Below are positions 1 to 11,916 of a stretch of 64,000 bases of DNA, piece after piece (position 1 is the stretch's first letter; each line of letters opens with the position of its first letter). A program made the position numbers and the translations under genes. The notes under the pieces were generated by a model. The model did not search any database. It worked only from the letters and a program-made list of their open reading frames with translations, and was not told the DNA's origin. This DNA comes from Pristionchus mayeri. Lineage: Eukaryota; Nematoda; Chromadorea; Rhabditida; Neodiplogasteridae. The DNA lies in NCBI GenBank assembly GCA_036245805.1, contig BTRK01000005.1:35941469-36005468 (forward strand). Direction: 5' to 3'.

Positions 1-559
1 ATAAATGTTGATGTTAATTCCTTGTCTGAATTTATATGAGATGTTAATGATACATCGGCCAATATCTCTTTGTACCTATCAGCATAATTTAGAGAGGACC
101 TGATTAATTCATATTTGTCATTTTCAGTCCAAAATGGCCCGCGATTCGAATTTCGTTGTTCGTTTGGAAATTGAGAACGCGGACTCATTCGTTCCCGGAA
201 CTGTAGTTGAATCGGCAGTGTTCAATGATGGAGGATTCGAATGGTGATATTGATTTTTATTCAGTGTGTCTGTATAACCCTCTCGTTTGTAGAGACTTTC
301 TTGAAATATAATTTTAAATATTTTAGGAAAGTTTCAACCGGTTCTTCAAACTACGGTTCTCCGTACACCAAATTCTTTCTCTCTTGTGAGAGTAAGAAGA
401 GCGACTGGAAATGCGAAACGAATGTAGAATTTCATCTCCATGGAGGAAGAGGCGGTTATACAAGGAGGGTGAGTGTAATGTAATCGTTTGCTCATGTCTA
501 GGCACGAAACGCTTCCTCTCTTACTCTATCGACTCTCTCGCATTGCTATCCTTTAGAAA

Positions 560-792
560 GTGAGTGTGCAGAAAGAGAAAGAGAGAGAGTCGTGGGGAAG
601 TAAAAAGGTAGAAGGAAAAGGTGCAGCCACATCAAGCGATTTTACAGTAGGTGTAATAATAATAATAATAATATATTTATCGCTCGTGGCGGGGATTCGA
701 ACAAAAGATAGTGGATATTATACAGGAAAGAGTAGTCATCACAATGCGATATTACGATGTCGAAGAAACGACAAAGGTACTATATAAGGGTA
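560..792. repeat. Intronic repeat debris with (AAT)n tract
   Basis: Between MATH exons of copy 1 lies low-complexity DNA: GA-rich sequence, an AAT microsatellite around 655-675, and on the minus strand a GTTCGAATCCCC match to a tRNA B box with no convincing A box. The AAT tract sits downstream of the minus-strand LINE fragment at 793-1182 and could be its 3' tail. I see no gene here. Confidence 0.45.
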
Positions 793-1182
793 CTATTGAG
801 AAGAGAAGTCAAGATTTTTAATGTAATTTGAGACAATAGAGAGATTAGGGCTACTAATAATGGAATCGTCTAGGCGATTCCAATGTGGTACTATTCTATT
901 AGACAGGAAACTGGCAAACCGTTGACTAGTGGTACGAAATGGGCAAATTTTAAGACGCTGACCTCTAGTGATACCTATTCGGGAGGAGAAATTAAAGAAT
1001 GAACGACAATCGATATCATAAAAACCGAAAATAATTTTGTAACAGGTGAGTAGATCGATCTTTAAACGACGATCGGAGAGAGAAGGGAGGTTGAGCGTCT
1101 TCAGTCTTTCTTGGTAGGAAGAAGGGGAGAGATCGGGAGAAGACGAGTCTTGAGAAACGCCTTTGTACCTGTTCAATTCCAA
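793..1182 (-). mobile_element. Non-LTR retrotransposon (LINE) ORF2 C-terminal fragment
   Basis: The minus strand encodes 129 residues resembling the region after the reverse-transcriptase domain of CR1/Jockey-type LINEs: YQERLKTLNLPSLSDRR, then KIDLLTCYKII, an RG-x-x-LK segment and a terminal WN-x-LD-x-II block, ending at a stop near 793. No catalytic core remains, so it is a 5'-truncated dead copy inside an intron of the MATH-BTB pseudogene. It resembles the C-terminal part of the plus-strand LINE at 56767-57980. The clade is inferred from the motif pattern only. Confidence 0.75.
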
Positions 1183-1184
1183 TT

Positions 1185-1300
1185 TACCGACCCCGGGGGA
1201 TAGAGGGCTTGGTCCGTCCAGGCGGGGGATCGACCTCGGGAGCCTTGTATGTTGAGAGGTGCCTCACACTACTGCGCCGCCCACGCCATACCATTGCGAG
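1185..1300 (-). mobile_element. tRNA-like sequence, probable SINE head
   Basis: Read on the minus strand this holds an A-box-like GGCGCAGTAGTGTGAGGC and a B-box-like GAGGTCGATCCCC about 35 bases later, the spacing of an internal RNA polymerase III promoter. It directly abuts the 5' side of the LINE fragment. No acceptor stem closes, so it is tRNA-derived rather than a working tRNA gene. Confidence 0.45.
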
Positions 1301-1819
1301 GAAATCTTATCCCCTTTGCATGTAATAATCTAATAATCACTTTAGCATCACGTCAATTTCGATGAAGATCTCAGTGTGCACTCATTCGATGATGGATGGC
1401 CGATGGAGGTTTGCATTGTGGACAATAAGCACATTGTCGAATTCACGATTTAAATTATCAGATCGGAAGGGTGAGATTGCATTTATATTTACAATGCGGA
1501 AAGCTAACTTCATTTTATCTCTTAATAAACGTTGAAGCATCGAACCCCCGCCTATTGATCTGACCAAATTCTGTTCTTCGAAAGCAGCTAACAATGTTAC
1601 TCTGATTATCGGAGATAAGAAACAGCTGGTTTCGATGGATGTGGGTTTTTTTATTCATTATGAATAGAAATTGAAAATAGAGGCGTTGTGGTTTTGTAAA
1701 ATTAAGTTCCCGGTCGATATTAGATAATACAGAATGTAAAGATCAATTTAAGTGAAATGTTTGTATTCTCTTTTTTTTTGCAGTTCCTGGCCATTCATTC
1801 TCCCGTCTTCGACAGTATA

Positions 1820-2087
1820 GATAGAGATGAAGTGGTGTAGTGGTCTATGGCGCCCCCCCCCCCATTCCATTCCACCCGGGCTCGATTCCCGGCCGTGACA
1901 CCGTCACCACCCCACCAAGGCGCCTACCCATTGGGGACGCGGAATTGGTAGTCGTGACTAGATCACGCAGGTAAAAAGGTCTGGCGAAAGCTCCTTACTG
2001 CGCAAATTGACACTGGCCTAGCTGTGTTCTCCCGCGAGTTGGTCTCGAAGACGGGATGTACATTTACCTTTACCTTTACCTTTTACC
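1820..2087 (+). mobile_element. tRNA-derived SINE with TTTACC tail (copy A)
   Basis: A 268 bp insertion flanked by the perfect 11-base duplication TCGACAGTATA (1809-1819 and 2088-2098). The head has an A box (GTGGTGTAGTGGTCTATGG) and a B box (GGGCTCGATTCCC), a unique body, and a tail of TTTACC repeats. It landed inside the BTB exon of MATH-BTB copy 1, after the codons for SPVFDS, and brings an in-frame TAG within about 30 bases. Copy B at 2847-3129 is the same family. Confidence 0.9.
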
Positions 2088-2846
2088 TCGACAGTATATT
2101 TAAATATTTTCAATGTATGTCTTATTTTAAAGGAATTCGTCGTCCTACTCCTCATGATATTCCCAGTGCCGGCTCAGATCACCGGTATCAATCCATTTTC
2201 TCAGACTGAAGACAAATTAAAATATTCAGATTTCACTCTACTTCACGTCTTGGCTCTTGGAGATCGATTCCAGATGAAGGCTTGTGTATCACTCGTACAT
2301 ATCTATTATTTCTCATTTCAGCAAGTTCTTGTCCAATCCGAGGAATATCTGGTGAAAACAACGAAGTTCTCAAAGGCTCTGAAGCTTCATCTTTCCGATC
2401 AGTACAGACTTGAAGGGCTCAAGGTAATTTGCTAGTTTTGTGATATTTTAAATATCACTATTTCTTCTCCAAGCTGGAAAATACCCTAACTTTTAAGAAA
2501 CTGAATTACAGATTAAAACCGTTTTAGTACAAATGTCTGCTGGGTTTTCATTCTGTTGCTGATATCATCTCTCTCGAGGTATTTTAAAATTGTAAATGTG
2601 CGTCATTCTTATATGTCTATCGGGATGTTATTTCTGGATTAGCATAATGAGGTTTGTTTACGTTCAGTCGACTCCGGAGTACGCTCAATTCTCGGACAAA
2701 CTGAAGGCCGCAATTCTGGATCGTGCTATGAAAATTGGAAAACCAGCCAATTAAATCAATTCATTCGTTCGAATTTTCTATGTTGTATCTATTAAAGAAA
2801 GAACCGGTTTATTGATCGTGATACTGTTAGAGTACAGTGATACGTA

Positions 2847-3129
2847 TGCATCAAAGAGACGAAGTGGTGTAGTGGTCTATGGCGCACCCTCCCATTCCAT
2901 CCCACCCGGGTTCGATTCCCCGGCCGTGACACCCTCTCCGCCCCATCAAGGCGCCTACCCATTGGGGACGGGGAATTGTTAGTCGTGCCTAGATCACGCA
3001 GGTAAATAGGTCTGGCGAAAAGGTGGGCACTCCAGACTGAATCAGCCCATATTAACACTGGCCTAGCAGTGTTCTCCCGCGAGCCCAGTCTTGAAGACGG
3101 GATGTACCTTTACCTTTACCTTTACCTTT
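2847..3129 (+). mobile_element. tRNA-derived SINE with TTTACC tail (copy B)
   Basis: A second copy of the SINE family, 283 bp, flanked by the perfect 14-base duplication TACAGTGATACGTA (2833-2846 and 3130-3143). The A box, a B box (GGGTTCGATTCCCC), the body and the TTTACC tail match copy A. It lies about 90 bases downstream of the MATH-BTB copy 1 stop codon. The clean duplications and high similarity suggest recent mobility. Confidence 0.9.
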
Positions 3130-3412
3130 TACAGTGATACGTAATGGATTGTTGTTCTTGTCTTTTTTATGCTCCCATTGTTTTCTTTATTTCTATTTCT
3201 TTATCTGAAAAAAATCGAACGAATTTTTTCAGAAGGTAATTGATAAACGTTTCTGTTGAGCGCTAGCAGTCAATTGACCAGAAATGTTTCAATTATGCAT
3301 CATGTCAGTACATTGATTGATTATTTCTTGTGCAAATATGTTATACCTTTCACCAAGTGCCACTTTATTTATGAAATCAATCTCAGTCTCGATCTTATTG
3401 TACGGATTAAGG

Positions 3413-5775
3413 ATGGCTGATGCTTCTCGTAAAAATCGTCGCCGTAAGGTTAGCATTTGTTGAATTATGTATTACTTATTATTTCTCCTGTAGTGTGAAT
3501 CATTAAAGCTCTAGAAATTATGTACTTATTCGAACTGAATACTCAATTCTTACGAAATCATAGATTATTTGTCTACTGATTACAATATTTTTTCAGAATG
3601 ATGAAAATGAAGTAATCATCATCGACGATGATGAGCCCATTGAGCAAAAGCCGAAGCTCGGAAAGAAAGAGGTGAGAATTTACTGCGTACTAATTGTATT
3701 GTGCATTCCACGTGTTAGTCGCATGACTCCAATGTAACTAGTAATTATCGAACTCCTCATAAACTCCTGATATATTCAAATCTTTCTCATGACGGACACA
3801 CTTATCACTATTTCGTTTCCAGTCTTTCGAAGTTCTCGAACTGCGTGAGAAATTTCGCGAGACGGAAGAGAAATTGAACAAGTCGGAGGATAAGTTCCAG
3901 GTATGTTTTTAAATAATGGAGTTTCTGCAAATCCCCGGGTAAGTTGGAGTCTCAAGTGCATATTCTGATATTATTAGACAGAGTGTATATGGACGCGTTC
4001 CGTGTATTTTATTGCAATGATATTTATCGGAAAAATCTATTCTACAGCGCTTCTGTCGCATCGCTCGTGAGTATGAGCTACGTGCAGAGAGAGCTGAGAG
4101 TCAACTCGGTATGGCTTAGTTTTTCACTGATTCTGCACACGTGGCACTAGGTCGGGTGAGAACTATTGCGTCATGAAGCCTTTCATGTTTCAAATGCATA
4201 ATTACGAAATAGTTCTTATCCGACCTAATGTCGTTCATGTTGCGCGCCAGATTGAATTCATTTTGAAAAAAATGAAATTGTGAAATGAGAACAGTAGCAA
4301 TTCATATTTTGTACTACAAAGTAATGCTTTTAAGAGAAGGAAAGCTCATCCAGATTTGGTGTTTCTCTTTAGATTCGAAGCGAGGTGTTCTCGATGCAAT
4401 GAAGAATCAGGAACTGGAGAAGAAGAGAGAATGACATTTCAATAAATTTGTAAACTTGTATAAATTGTTTAAATTCAGAGTGGATTCTCTGACCAATCAA
4501 CTGGAAGAGGAAAGGAAGGCAGCCAGTGAGAAGTGAGTATACAGTGAATAGTGGAATTGGATGAATTCAGTAGGCTTATATGGATATTTTCAAACACGAT
4601 CCTATCCTCTAACAGACATGGTTCTGGATTTAATGTCATGTTGTTGCTTATATTTGCTATTTCACATTTCTAAATAAGAGGGATGCATTTGCTTCTCGGA
4701 TGAGAGTTACTTGCAATATCGCGTCTTTCCAAAAAAGTTTTCCAAATTGCAGAATTACTGATCTGACTAATCTACTGGCGGAGGAGAAAGGGAAAACGCT
4801 GAAAGGAGTAGAGAGGTGAGTAAAAGGAAGAAGGGTAGAGATAACATATTGTGTTTTAACAGCGCTGTGATATAGAATTTGCTCTGCCATGGTCTTTTAG
4901 AAGTGAATTGCTTGAGTTTCCAAGCACATGTCCTGTATTTTCTGTTTAGCAAATATAATGAAATATAATAGATTTATCACATCAGACAGTAATGCTCAGG
5001 TGAGTATGGGGCCATATTCTTCATTAGCTAAATGTTTAGCAAAATGAGCATGTATTCATTATATTCATTTGACCACAATGGGGAAACTGTGAAATTATTA
5101 AATTTGAGGGAGAACATTCTTTCGCATGAGCTGGAGACGGAGCGTCGTCACGTCGAAGAGTATCTTACGAGGTATATGCGTTCAATTGAAGGAGAATACT
5201 CTAATTAGAGTACTGCCTCTAATTAGAGTACTGCGGTGTGTATGAGCATTGCAAAACAAACATTTTATTTGAAAATTTTCTTCTTAAAGCAGGACTCTCA
5301 GCGAAAAAGCGCCTGGTTGAAATATGTTTCAAATAGGGGAAGAACTCTCTTCAATTCGCATGCTCTCTCACTCGTTGCCTGTGCGTCAGGGTTAATTTTG
5401 AATGTTTTAATGGAGCCATAACTCAATTCTGAAATGAGATTTTGACATCGGAATTTCGGAAATGTGTTACGGTTTCCGATCGTCTCGAAACTGCGTTGTC
5501 AGTTTGCCTTGGCTAGTTTTGCTAATACTCCCGTTTTAAAATCTTTCCAAAGCATTATTGAAAAGGTATTTGGAAATATTTAGAAGAAAAAAAACTATCC
5601 TCGCCTGTTCAGAAACGACGAGTTGACGTCTCGTCTCCTCAGTTCGATGTCTGGCTGCAGCAGCTGCATCAGAATCCTGCTGTGAATGAGCAGCAGCAAC
5701 AGCTGGTTATGCAGCAGATGCAGCAGCTGCAGGATCATCTCGGAGCGGTGCATCAGTTCCAGAATTGGATTGCGG
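3413..5775 (+). CDS. Coiled-coil, Gln-rich protein gene (fragmentary model)
   Basis: A chain of small exons: 3413-3448 (MADASRKNRRRK), 3597-3671 (acidic VIIIDDDEP), 3823-3900 (FEVLELREKFRETEEKL), 4048-4108 (RFCRIAREYELRAERAES) and 4373-4434 (MKNQELEKKRE then TGA). Further coiled-coil exons are near 4480, 4753, 5110 and 5640; the last is Gln-rich (QQQQLVMQQMQQLQ). Heptad-like E/K/L spacing predicts a parallel coiled coil; no enzymatic motif is seen. The ATG follows ATTAAGG directly. A TGA with AATAAA a few bases later ends one possible short isoform near 4446. The downstream exons join this exon only with a phase break, so the 3' half may be a second isoform, a separate gene or decay. No family name is justified. 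Confidence 0.5.
4142..4232. mobile_element. Short hairpin MITE (GGCACTAG family)
   Basis: An inverted repeat of about 90 bp: GGCACTAGGTCGGGTGAGAA on the left and the complement of GACATTAGGTCGGATAAGAA on the right, with a central CTTTCATG segment. The ends are shared with elements at 11814, 24671 and 26044. It is intronic. No coding capacity. Confidence 0.7.
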
Positions 5776-5816
5776 TAAATTGTTTTGTTTTTTCTATCTT
5801 TCAGTGTATGCAGTTA

Positions 5817-5963
5817 AGAGACCGGATCGGTAAGAATCGACCATAATCGCAACCCCCCGGACACGATTCCTTAGGAATGAGGTCCAGGCTCCCACACTGT
5901 ACGTGTATGGACCCCTTAGCCTCAAGTATCACTGAGTACCATCAAATACCTGCTCCGGTCTCT
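5817..5963. mobile_element. Small TIR element (AGAGACCGG ends)
   Basis: AGAGACCGG at 5817 is repeated in inverted orientation as CCGGTCTCT at 5955-5963, bounding about 147 bp. The left end continues as TCGGTAAGA, which recurs after AGAGACCGG near 6926, so the family has at least one other end in the window. Weak evidence; no target duplication was identified. Confidence 0.35.
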
Positions 5964-5975
5964 GATGCGTAAATT

Positions 5976-8254
5976 ATAGGGTCGGAAATTTGAAAAATCG
6001 AAAAATTATATTTCCTAAACACGATAGGATGGACTCAAAATCTCTTCAGCATTGCACTAGGTATCACCAATAACGAAACTCGAATCATTGACATCGATTC
6101 CAACTTGACTGTAAAATAGATTTCGTACCCAAAATTTTCAGTTTTTCTGATCTAATTTTTTAATATAGCAGAACGGCTAGCCGTGCCTATGCTCATAATG
6201 TAGCCCAATGAATTCTGCATAGGATGGAACCAAAGTGAATTCAAACGGACTTTTCCGTTATTGTCTCCCAAAGCGAAATTTCCTTCGGGTTCCTACCGAA
6301 ATTGAGTTATTGACACAAAATGAAGGTTCAGATAAACGAATATAGTGAAAAATGAAGCTAGAAGAACGCAAACGTATAATTAGGAAAAAACACGAAGGTT
6401 TGCTTTATTTTGAAATAGTCGATTTTCACATATTTATAAATTTGTTTACCAAAAATATTTTCTTCCGAAAACTGGGAAAATCGACGGTGGTGACGGAAAT
6501 TATTGATCAGATTTTCAAGAACTTGGACAATATTTGGTCAAGTTACATCCAAATTGTTTCAATCGTGCATAAAAATCATTAAAAAAAGCTTTGTAAAAAA
6601 TTTTCAAAAAATTTGAGTTCACATCTTCGATTTTGTCGTGTTTGAATGGGGTAAAATTCCCAACAATACATCGCCCATTCAAGCTTAACTAAATAAATCG
6701 AAATTATAGTTTCTGTTGTGTTATTTTTTCTAAAAGAATCTTCAGTGTTTCACTAAATTCCGCAGCTTTGTTCTTTCGATCTTCGGGAAAATCGAGATTG
6801 GTGAGAGCAATACGCATGAGAATCTTACAAATTTTCATGAACATCAAACTTGTTTCATTATGAATTTGTGAGCATGAACCAGTTAAACTTGTTTAATACT
6901 TAAAAGTAGCATATATTCTTCTTAAGAGACCGGCTCGGTAAGATTCCAGGGCAGGCCAGACATCATCATCGCCGATCTTGACCAAATTTTTTTTCTGGAT
7001 ACCCCCATGGGTCCTCTTCACTGAATCGAGTATTATATGGCTCATGCTCTTGAAACATTGAAATGCCGGGTCATCAAAATTTGCAAATTCGAAATTCGGC
7101 AAAATTCAGAGGTGAGATCTAGGTCCGAGGTTAGTGTGGTTTATTAACATACTAACCTAGGCAACAAAAACGAGATATATTTCAATTTAAATATTCAATC
7201 GCAAACTGGTTTTTCTTTTTTTTAAAATCAGTTTTTATTAATTTTTAAATTTTAAATCGAAAAACCGCAAACAAACCTACGGTGCATGTTGTAGAGCATA
7301 AAATTCTGCGTCGAGTGACCCCTTAGTGAACAAAAAATTTTGGGGCATGTTTTTCGATAATCGGCTTTAAAAGTAGATCAAAAATAAAAATTTATCAGAA
7401 TGCCTTCGTGTTGGTGCTCATCTTGTAAAGCTCGTCGAGCTGATCAATGTTTATGTTAACCATTTTTCATGAAAATGTGATACAGTCATTTTATTTATTT
7501 ATTATCGTTAGAAAAGTACATTTTCGAGGGACTGTGCTAAAAATAATAATAAATTATTTTAAAATAGGAAAAAGTATGGATGAAATCCATTTTTTGACCA
7601 ACCGTGACCCTTTTCCGTTTTCTGGTGGACTGTCTCTTAATAAATCGTTGGTAGCTATAAATAAAATACATTAAATTGTACAGCGAACAAGAAATTGCAA
7701 ATCTTTCAAATGCTTGAAAAAATAAGCAAACTCGTAATGGGAATGAAGCAAATTGATCTACAACAATGTGATGAATCAGATAAAATTAACAACAACAGAG
7801 CAATTCGTGACTATTCACTTGATGTCATCAGCTCTGATTTTGGAGAAGTCATTTCCGTTGACTACGGTACTCCACGGCTGGTTCGTTGTGAGCAGAGGAG
7901 CGTAGCCGAGGACGATGAGAGCCTTCTGCTGACGAGATACAGAGACGTTGCATCTGAAAGACTCATTGATCTACCGTTGCTATATTACGAACGCGCGCTA
8001 AATCAGCCACGAACGAAAGGAAGGCAATTGTTCTTCAAAGAAGTCGCCCAATATTTTCAGCACATATTTTGAAACAATCGGTCTTCGATAAAATGTAATT
8101 AATTCCTTAACCGAGAAAATAACGTTGGGCTCTGGACAGATATTCACCTCTCCTTGCTGTTAAAGAAGGCTCCCTCCTTGGGGATCTGCGTACGAGTAGT
8201 AAGGAGAATAACGATGGGCTTCTCTTTGCCCTGAAATACGAAAAGTTATACGTA
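5976..8254. other. Gene-poor AT-rich stretch
   Basis: About 2.3 kb with no exon chain that I recognise. It holds a second AGAGACCGG-type end near 6926 and AT-rich low-complexity DNA. An open stretch of about 125 codons at 7695-8072 (plus) contains the residue run SVDYGTPRLVRCEQRS but lacks a convincing ATG context or homologue, so I do not call it a gene. Confidence 0.5.
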
Positions 8255-9565
8255 CAGTCGCGAGCATAAGTCACCGGGCACTTTTGGAATGGGTTTCTGC
8301 TAGTTGGACGTTATGCACCAAATTCATCAGAGATTTTTATTTTTGATATTGGGGTATGACGCAATCGCACAGTCGTTGCGTAGTGATGACGCAATCAAAA
8401 TGTACTTTTTCAAAACGGCATTATTCCTACATGGATTTTTTCCAGCTCGTCAAACTTTCTGAGGTTAGAGTCATGCTCGAGGCCTATCCAGAAAAAAATG
8501 TTGAGGTTGCTGCGCGACCGAAACTTTGCTGCAGCCATGCTGCAAAATCGAGGTCGAAAATTCAGATCTCGGCTCCTAGTCAAGCTAGAGACTGGTTCAA
8601 GGCATCAAAATGATCGCCATCATGAGTCCAGATGATCCTGAGAATATGAACACAATATCTCGAAATATGCCCTCAGGGCATGAAAAAATCACTTTTTTGC
8701 ATGGACATTTTTTAGACATTCATAACTACATGGGAAATGTAGGTAAAAATATGGTTTTTTTCATAGGAATGTTCATAATGTATTGGAGAACTGGTTCCCA
8801 ACTTTTGGAGCGATTGGATACCTTTCCTGCCCTCGGAATTCGTTTATTAGAGGTATACTAGGGCCGGGAAACACCTTGTTTACGCCTGTACTCTCTCGCT
8901 CATAGGGGTAAACATGGTGCTTCTCGACACCAATATACCTCCGAAAAACGTTCGCCGCGGGCAGGAAAGATATCCAATCGCTCTAAAAAGTTGGAAATCT
9001 GATCTTTAATACATTTTCAACATTCCTATGCAAAAATCAGATTTTTACCTACATTTCCCATGTAGTTATGAATGTCCAAAAAATGTCCATGCAAAAAAAG
9101 GGTTTTTTCATGCACTGAGGGCTAATTTCGAGATTTTGTTTTCATATTCTCAGGATCATCTGGACTCATGATGGCGATCATTTTGATGCCTTGAACCAGT
9201 CTCTAGCTTGAGCAGGAGCCGAGATCTGAATTTTCGACCTCGATTTTGCAGCAAAGCTGCAGAAAATGTGCGGTCGCGCAGCAACCTCAAATTGTTTTTG
9301 CTGGATAGGCCTCGAGCATGACTCTAACCTCAGAAAGTTTGACGAGCTGGAAAAAATCCATGTAAGAATAATGCCGTTTTGAAAAAGTACATTTTGATTA
9401 CGTCATCACTACGCAACGACTGTGCGATTGCGTCATACCCCAATATCAAAAATAAAAATCTCTGATGAATTTGGTGCATAACGTCCAACTAGCAGAATTG
9501 AAATTTTCCTGGTTAAAAATTTCAAACCCATTCCAAAAGTGTCCGGTGACTTATGCTCGCGACTG
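8255..9565. mobile_element. Foldback DNA transposon, CAGTCGCG family
   Basis: A 1.3 kb near-perfect palindrome between TA dinucleotides (8253-8254 and 9566-9567). Each arm starts CAGTCGCGAGCATAAGTCAC and runs about 600 bases to a centre near 8880-8930 that contains CTCTCTCG. There is no transposase. TA flanks are typical of Tc1/mariner-type integration. The termini share CAGTCGCG with the element at 36956-39129, and the arms share sequence with 39508-40352. Confidence 0.85.
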
Positions 9566-10187
9566 TAAATGCGAGAATTATCTTAAAGCGGATAGCACAA
9601 TTCACCTGAGCAGAATCGACGGTGAGAATCGTGAAGTCCTTGTCGAGAACTGCCTGGAGTCTGCAAAACATACTTAGTAGTGATGGAAAAAAAACTAGTT
9701 TTAAACTAGTTTCACACACTCCTTCTCCGGTCAGAGAGAGAGAGAGTGTGTGTGTTAAACGAAGAGAATATACGCCGAGTTTCCAGCATTAACAATTATC
9801 TCACTGGTTCCAGAAACATGTACATAGGAAAAATATAGAAAAATATCGACAGAAATCTACCTCTTCTTCTGCTCCTTGTACAGACAGATCACCATGATCT
9901 CCTCTTTCCATTCTCTCGGGAACTTGCTCAGCAATCTGCAAGCATTTTCGAATTCATTATTTTTGGAATACACTAGAGAGAAAGTCTCGTACTTCTGGAG
10001 TGTCTTGATCTCCTTCTCATTGTAGAGAGACATGCTCTTCTCCTCTCTTTCCTGCTTTCCATCCACTTCGATCAATAGTAGCTGAGGGCATCCAGAGTGA
10101 ACGAGGCCGACAACACTCAGTGGAGATTCGCCCTCGGGCTGAAGAGAGACACCGTACGCTCCTCTTACCGTAACCCGATTCACACAC

Positions 10188-10252
10188 AACTAGGTAAAAC
10201 GAGGTAAAACTAGGTCAACTAGGTACAACTAGGTACACGACTAGGAAAACTT
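10188..10252. repeat. Degenerate ACTAGGTA tandem repeat
   Basis: About six imperfect copies of a roughly 10-base unit (ACTAGGTAAA, ACTAGGTCA, ACTAGGTACA) in an intron of helicase copy 1. Simple local expansion. Confidence 0.7.
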
Positions 10253-11813
10253 TACAATACGAATCGGTCTAACAAGTTTTTTTGTCATCACTACCGTATC
10301 ACATAATATGTCAACGCTACCGTAACCCTCACCATACGGGATACGAGTTTGTTCTTGTAGGCGAGTCTGTTGTAGGGGGGCGACGAGCGACGGAGGCGCA
10401 CGATAGACTTCCTTCAGTTCCACCAGAGTCATCCTCGTGCTCTTCAGGGCTACGGTAAGGGCAGGTCGACCCGCCAGTTCGTGGCCCAGAATCCGCTCGT
10501 CGTACATGAAGGGAGGCAGCTGATTGTCGTCTCCGATCAGCACCAATTGAGCCTGTAAATACAGTAATCAATGAATGTTGCCACAGAATCGTACGATGAG
10601 ATATAATAATCACTTAATATCTATCTTCAATCAATTTTACATATTTTAATATTTAAAAAAATCAATAGTTCCATCCATTTCAGCCCATTGCCCGGCTTAC
10701 CATACCTGGGGGAATCGTCGAAGGAGACAGAAGAGAGCGGCCTCAGTGAGGAGAGAAGCCTCGTCCACGATCACTCGAGTGACTCTATCAAGAGCCTGAA
10801 TCAATATTATTAAAACGAAATTATGAAAGAAATACTCGTTCAGAAATAATATCGTGCTTGTTGATGTTTGGATAAACAGATAATAGTATAGCAATTGATA
10901 GCATACCTCGCACAGCTTGCTCTTTGTGAACATCTTCTGCAGCACCATCTCCACTGTCGAGAGAATGATATGAATCATTAAAAGTTATATTGAAATATGC
11001 AATAAGGAGCACAATAAAGTGAAGGAGTCAAAATCTTGACGATCTTATTTTGCAATAACCTTACACATTTATTGACTATTTCAGTGCGTGAGTGGATTAG
11101 GGTTTCATTTTCAGGCGTTTCAGTCGTCCAATCGATTGATTTTTTGGAAGCCTACCTTTTTAAATGAAATGCTATTTAGCGTCGCCTGAAACCTACTCAA
11201 AAATCGAAATACCCGACTGGAGAAACCCTAGAATGGATACGACAGTCTCATTATTCTATAAGCTCTCCATCGACCGGGCGAAAGACGGTCACCAGAATTT
11301 CGGACTCTATTGTCTATGCGTGAATTAAACTTTTCACATTGTGTTTCATTATTTCGGTATCAAAATACAGTGAGCCCTTTGTTCAATCAATTCTTGCATT
11401 CCGGATGAACTAATTCAACTTTGATTTGAAATTGATGGTGGTGATTCGAAAAATGTGTTATACTGGGTCTTCTTTATATATTTTGAATTTAAATAAATCC
11501 AATTATATCATACCTTGGGCCATAAATTCTTCTCGAATTCTCTTTTCGCAGTGGTCAGCGTCTCTTCGTACACCTTCTTCTCCTGTGAACGATACAATTT
11601 TCGGCACTTCTTCGATATTTGGCCCACCCCCTCACTTTCATCCCCTACCCCACTCATTTCTAGGCATCTCTCCATGATTTTCGGTCTCAAAATCACTCGG
11701 CGATGGAGTGGGAATTAGAAATGATAGGGGTGGACCAAATATCGAAGAAGTGCCAAATTTTCAACTTTCAAGAATGTCGAAAAAGTGGAACACAGCCAAA
11801 ATGAAGCCAAATC

Positions 11814-11916
11814 GGGACTAAGTCGGGTGAGAACCAAACAAAGTACCTTTCTCCAATATTCTTCTGAGACAATTCTACGGAAAGGTATTATTATTGGTTC
11901 TAATCCGACGTAGTCC
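11814..11916. mobile_element. Short hairpin MITE (GGCACTAG family)
   Basis: Ends GGACTAAGTCGGGTGAGAAC and the complement of GGACTACGTCGGATTAGAAC enclose about 100 bp with a short spacer. Same family as 4142, 24671 and 26044. It lies in an intron of helicase copy 1. Confidence 0.7.

Larger units (their letters stand above)
134..2754 (+). pseudogene. MATH-BTB gene, disrupted (array copy 1)
   Basis: The family plan is visible. Exon 1 (134-243) starts MARDSNFVVR and ends in GGFEW. Exon 2 (327-468) is MATH and contains SDWKCET. A third MATH exon lies at 1346-1408. BTB pieces follow (NNVTLIIGDKK near 1580, FLAIHSPVFDS near 1786), then FVVLLLMI (2136), LLHVLALGDRFQMK (about 2237), EEYLVKTTKF (2322) and the last exon ending KIGKPAN at TAA 2752-2754. 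Lesions: the intron after 1408 appears lost, with an in-frame TAA at 1451-1453 inside the last MATH strand (EFTI-stop-II). A SINE at 1820-2087 interrupts the BTB exon and adds a stop. The ATG follows a TTTTCAG acceptor by 6 bases, as in trans-spliced nematode genes. Intact family members are predicted CUL3 adaptors. This copy is very probably dead. Confidence 0.85.

Noticed and set aside
7695..8072. 125-codon open frame as a gene
   Set aside because: No ATG context, splice sites, homologue or neighbouring exon chain supports it; mentioned only within the spacer entry.
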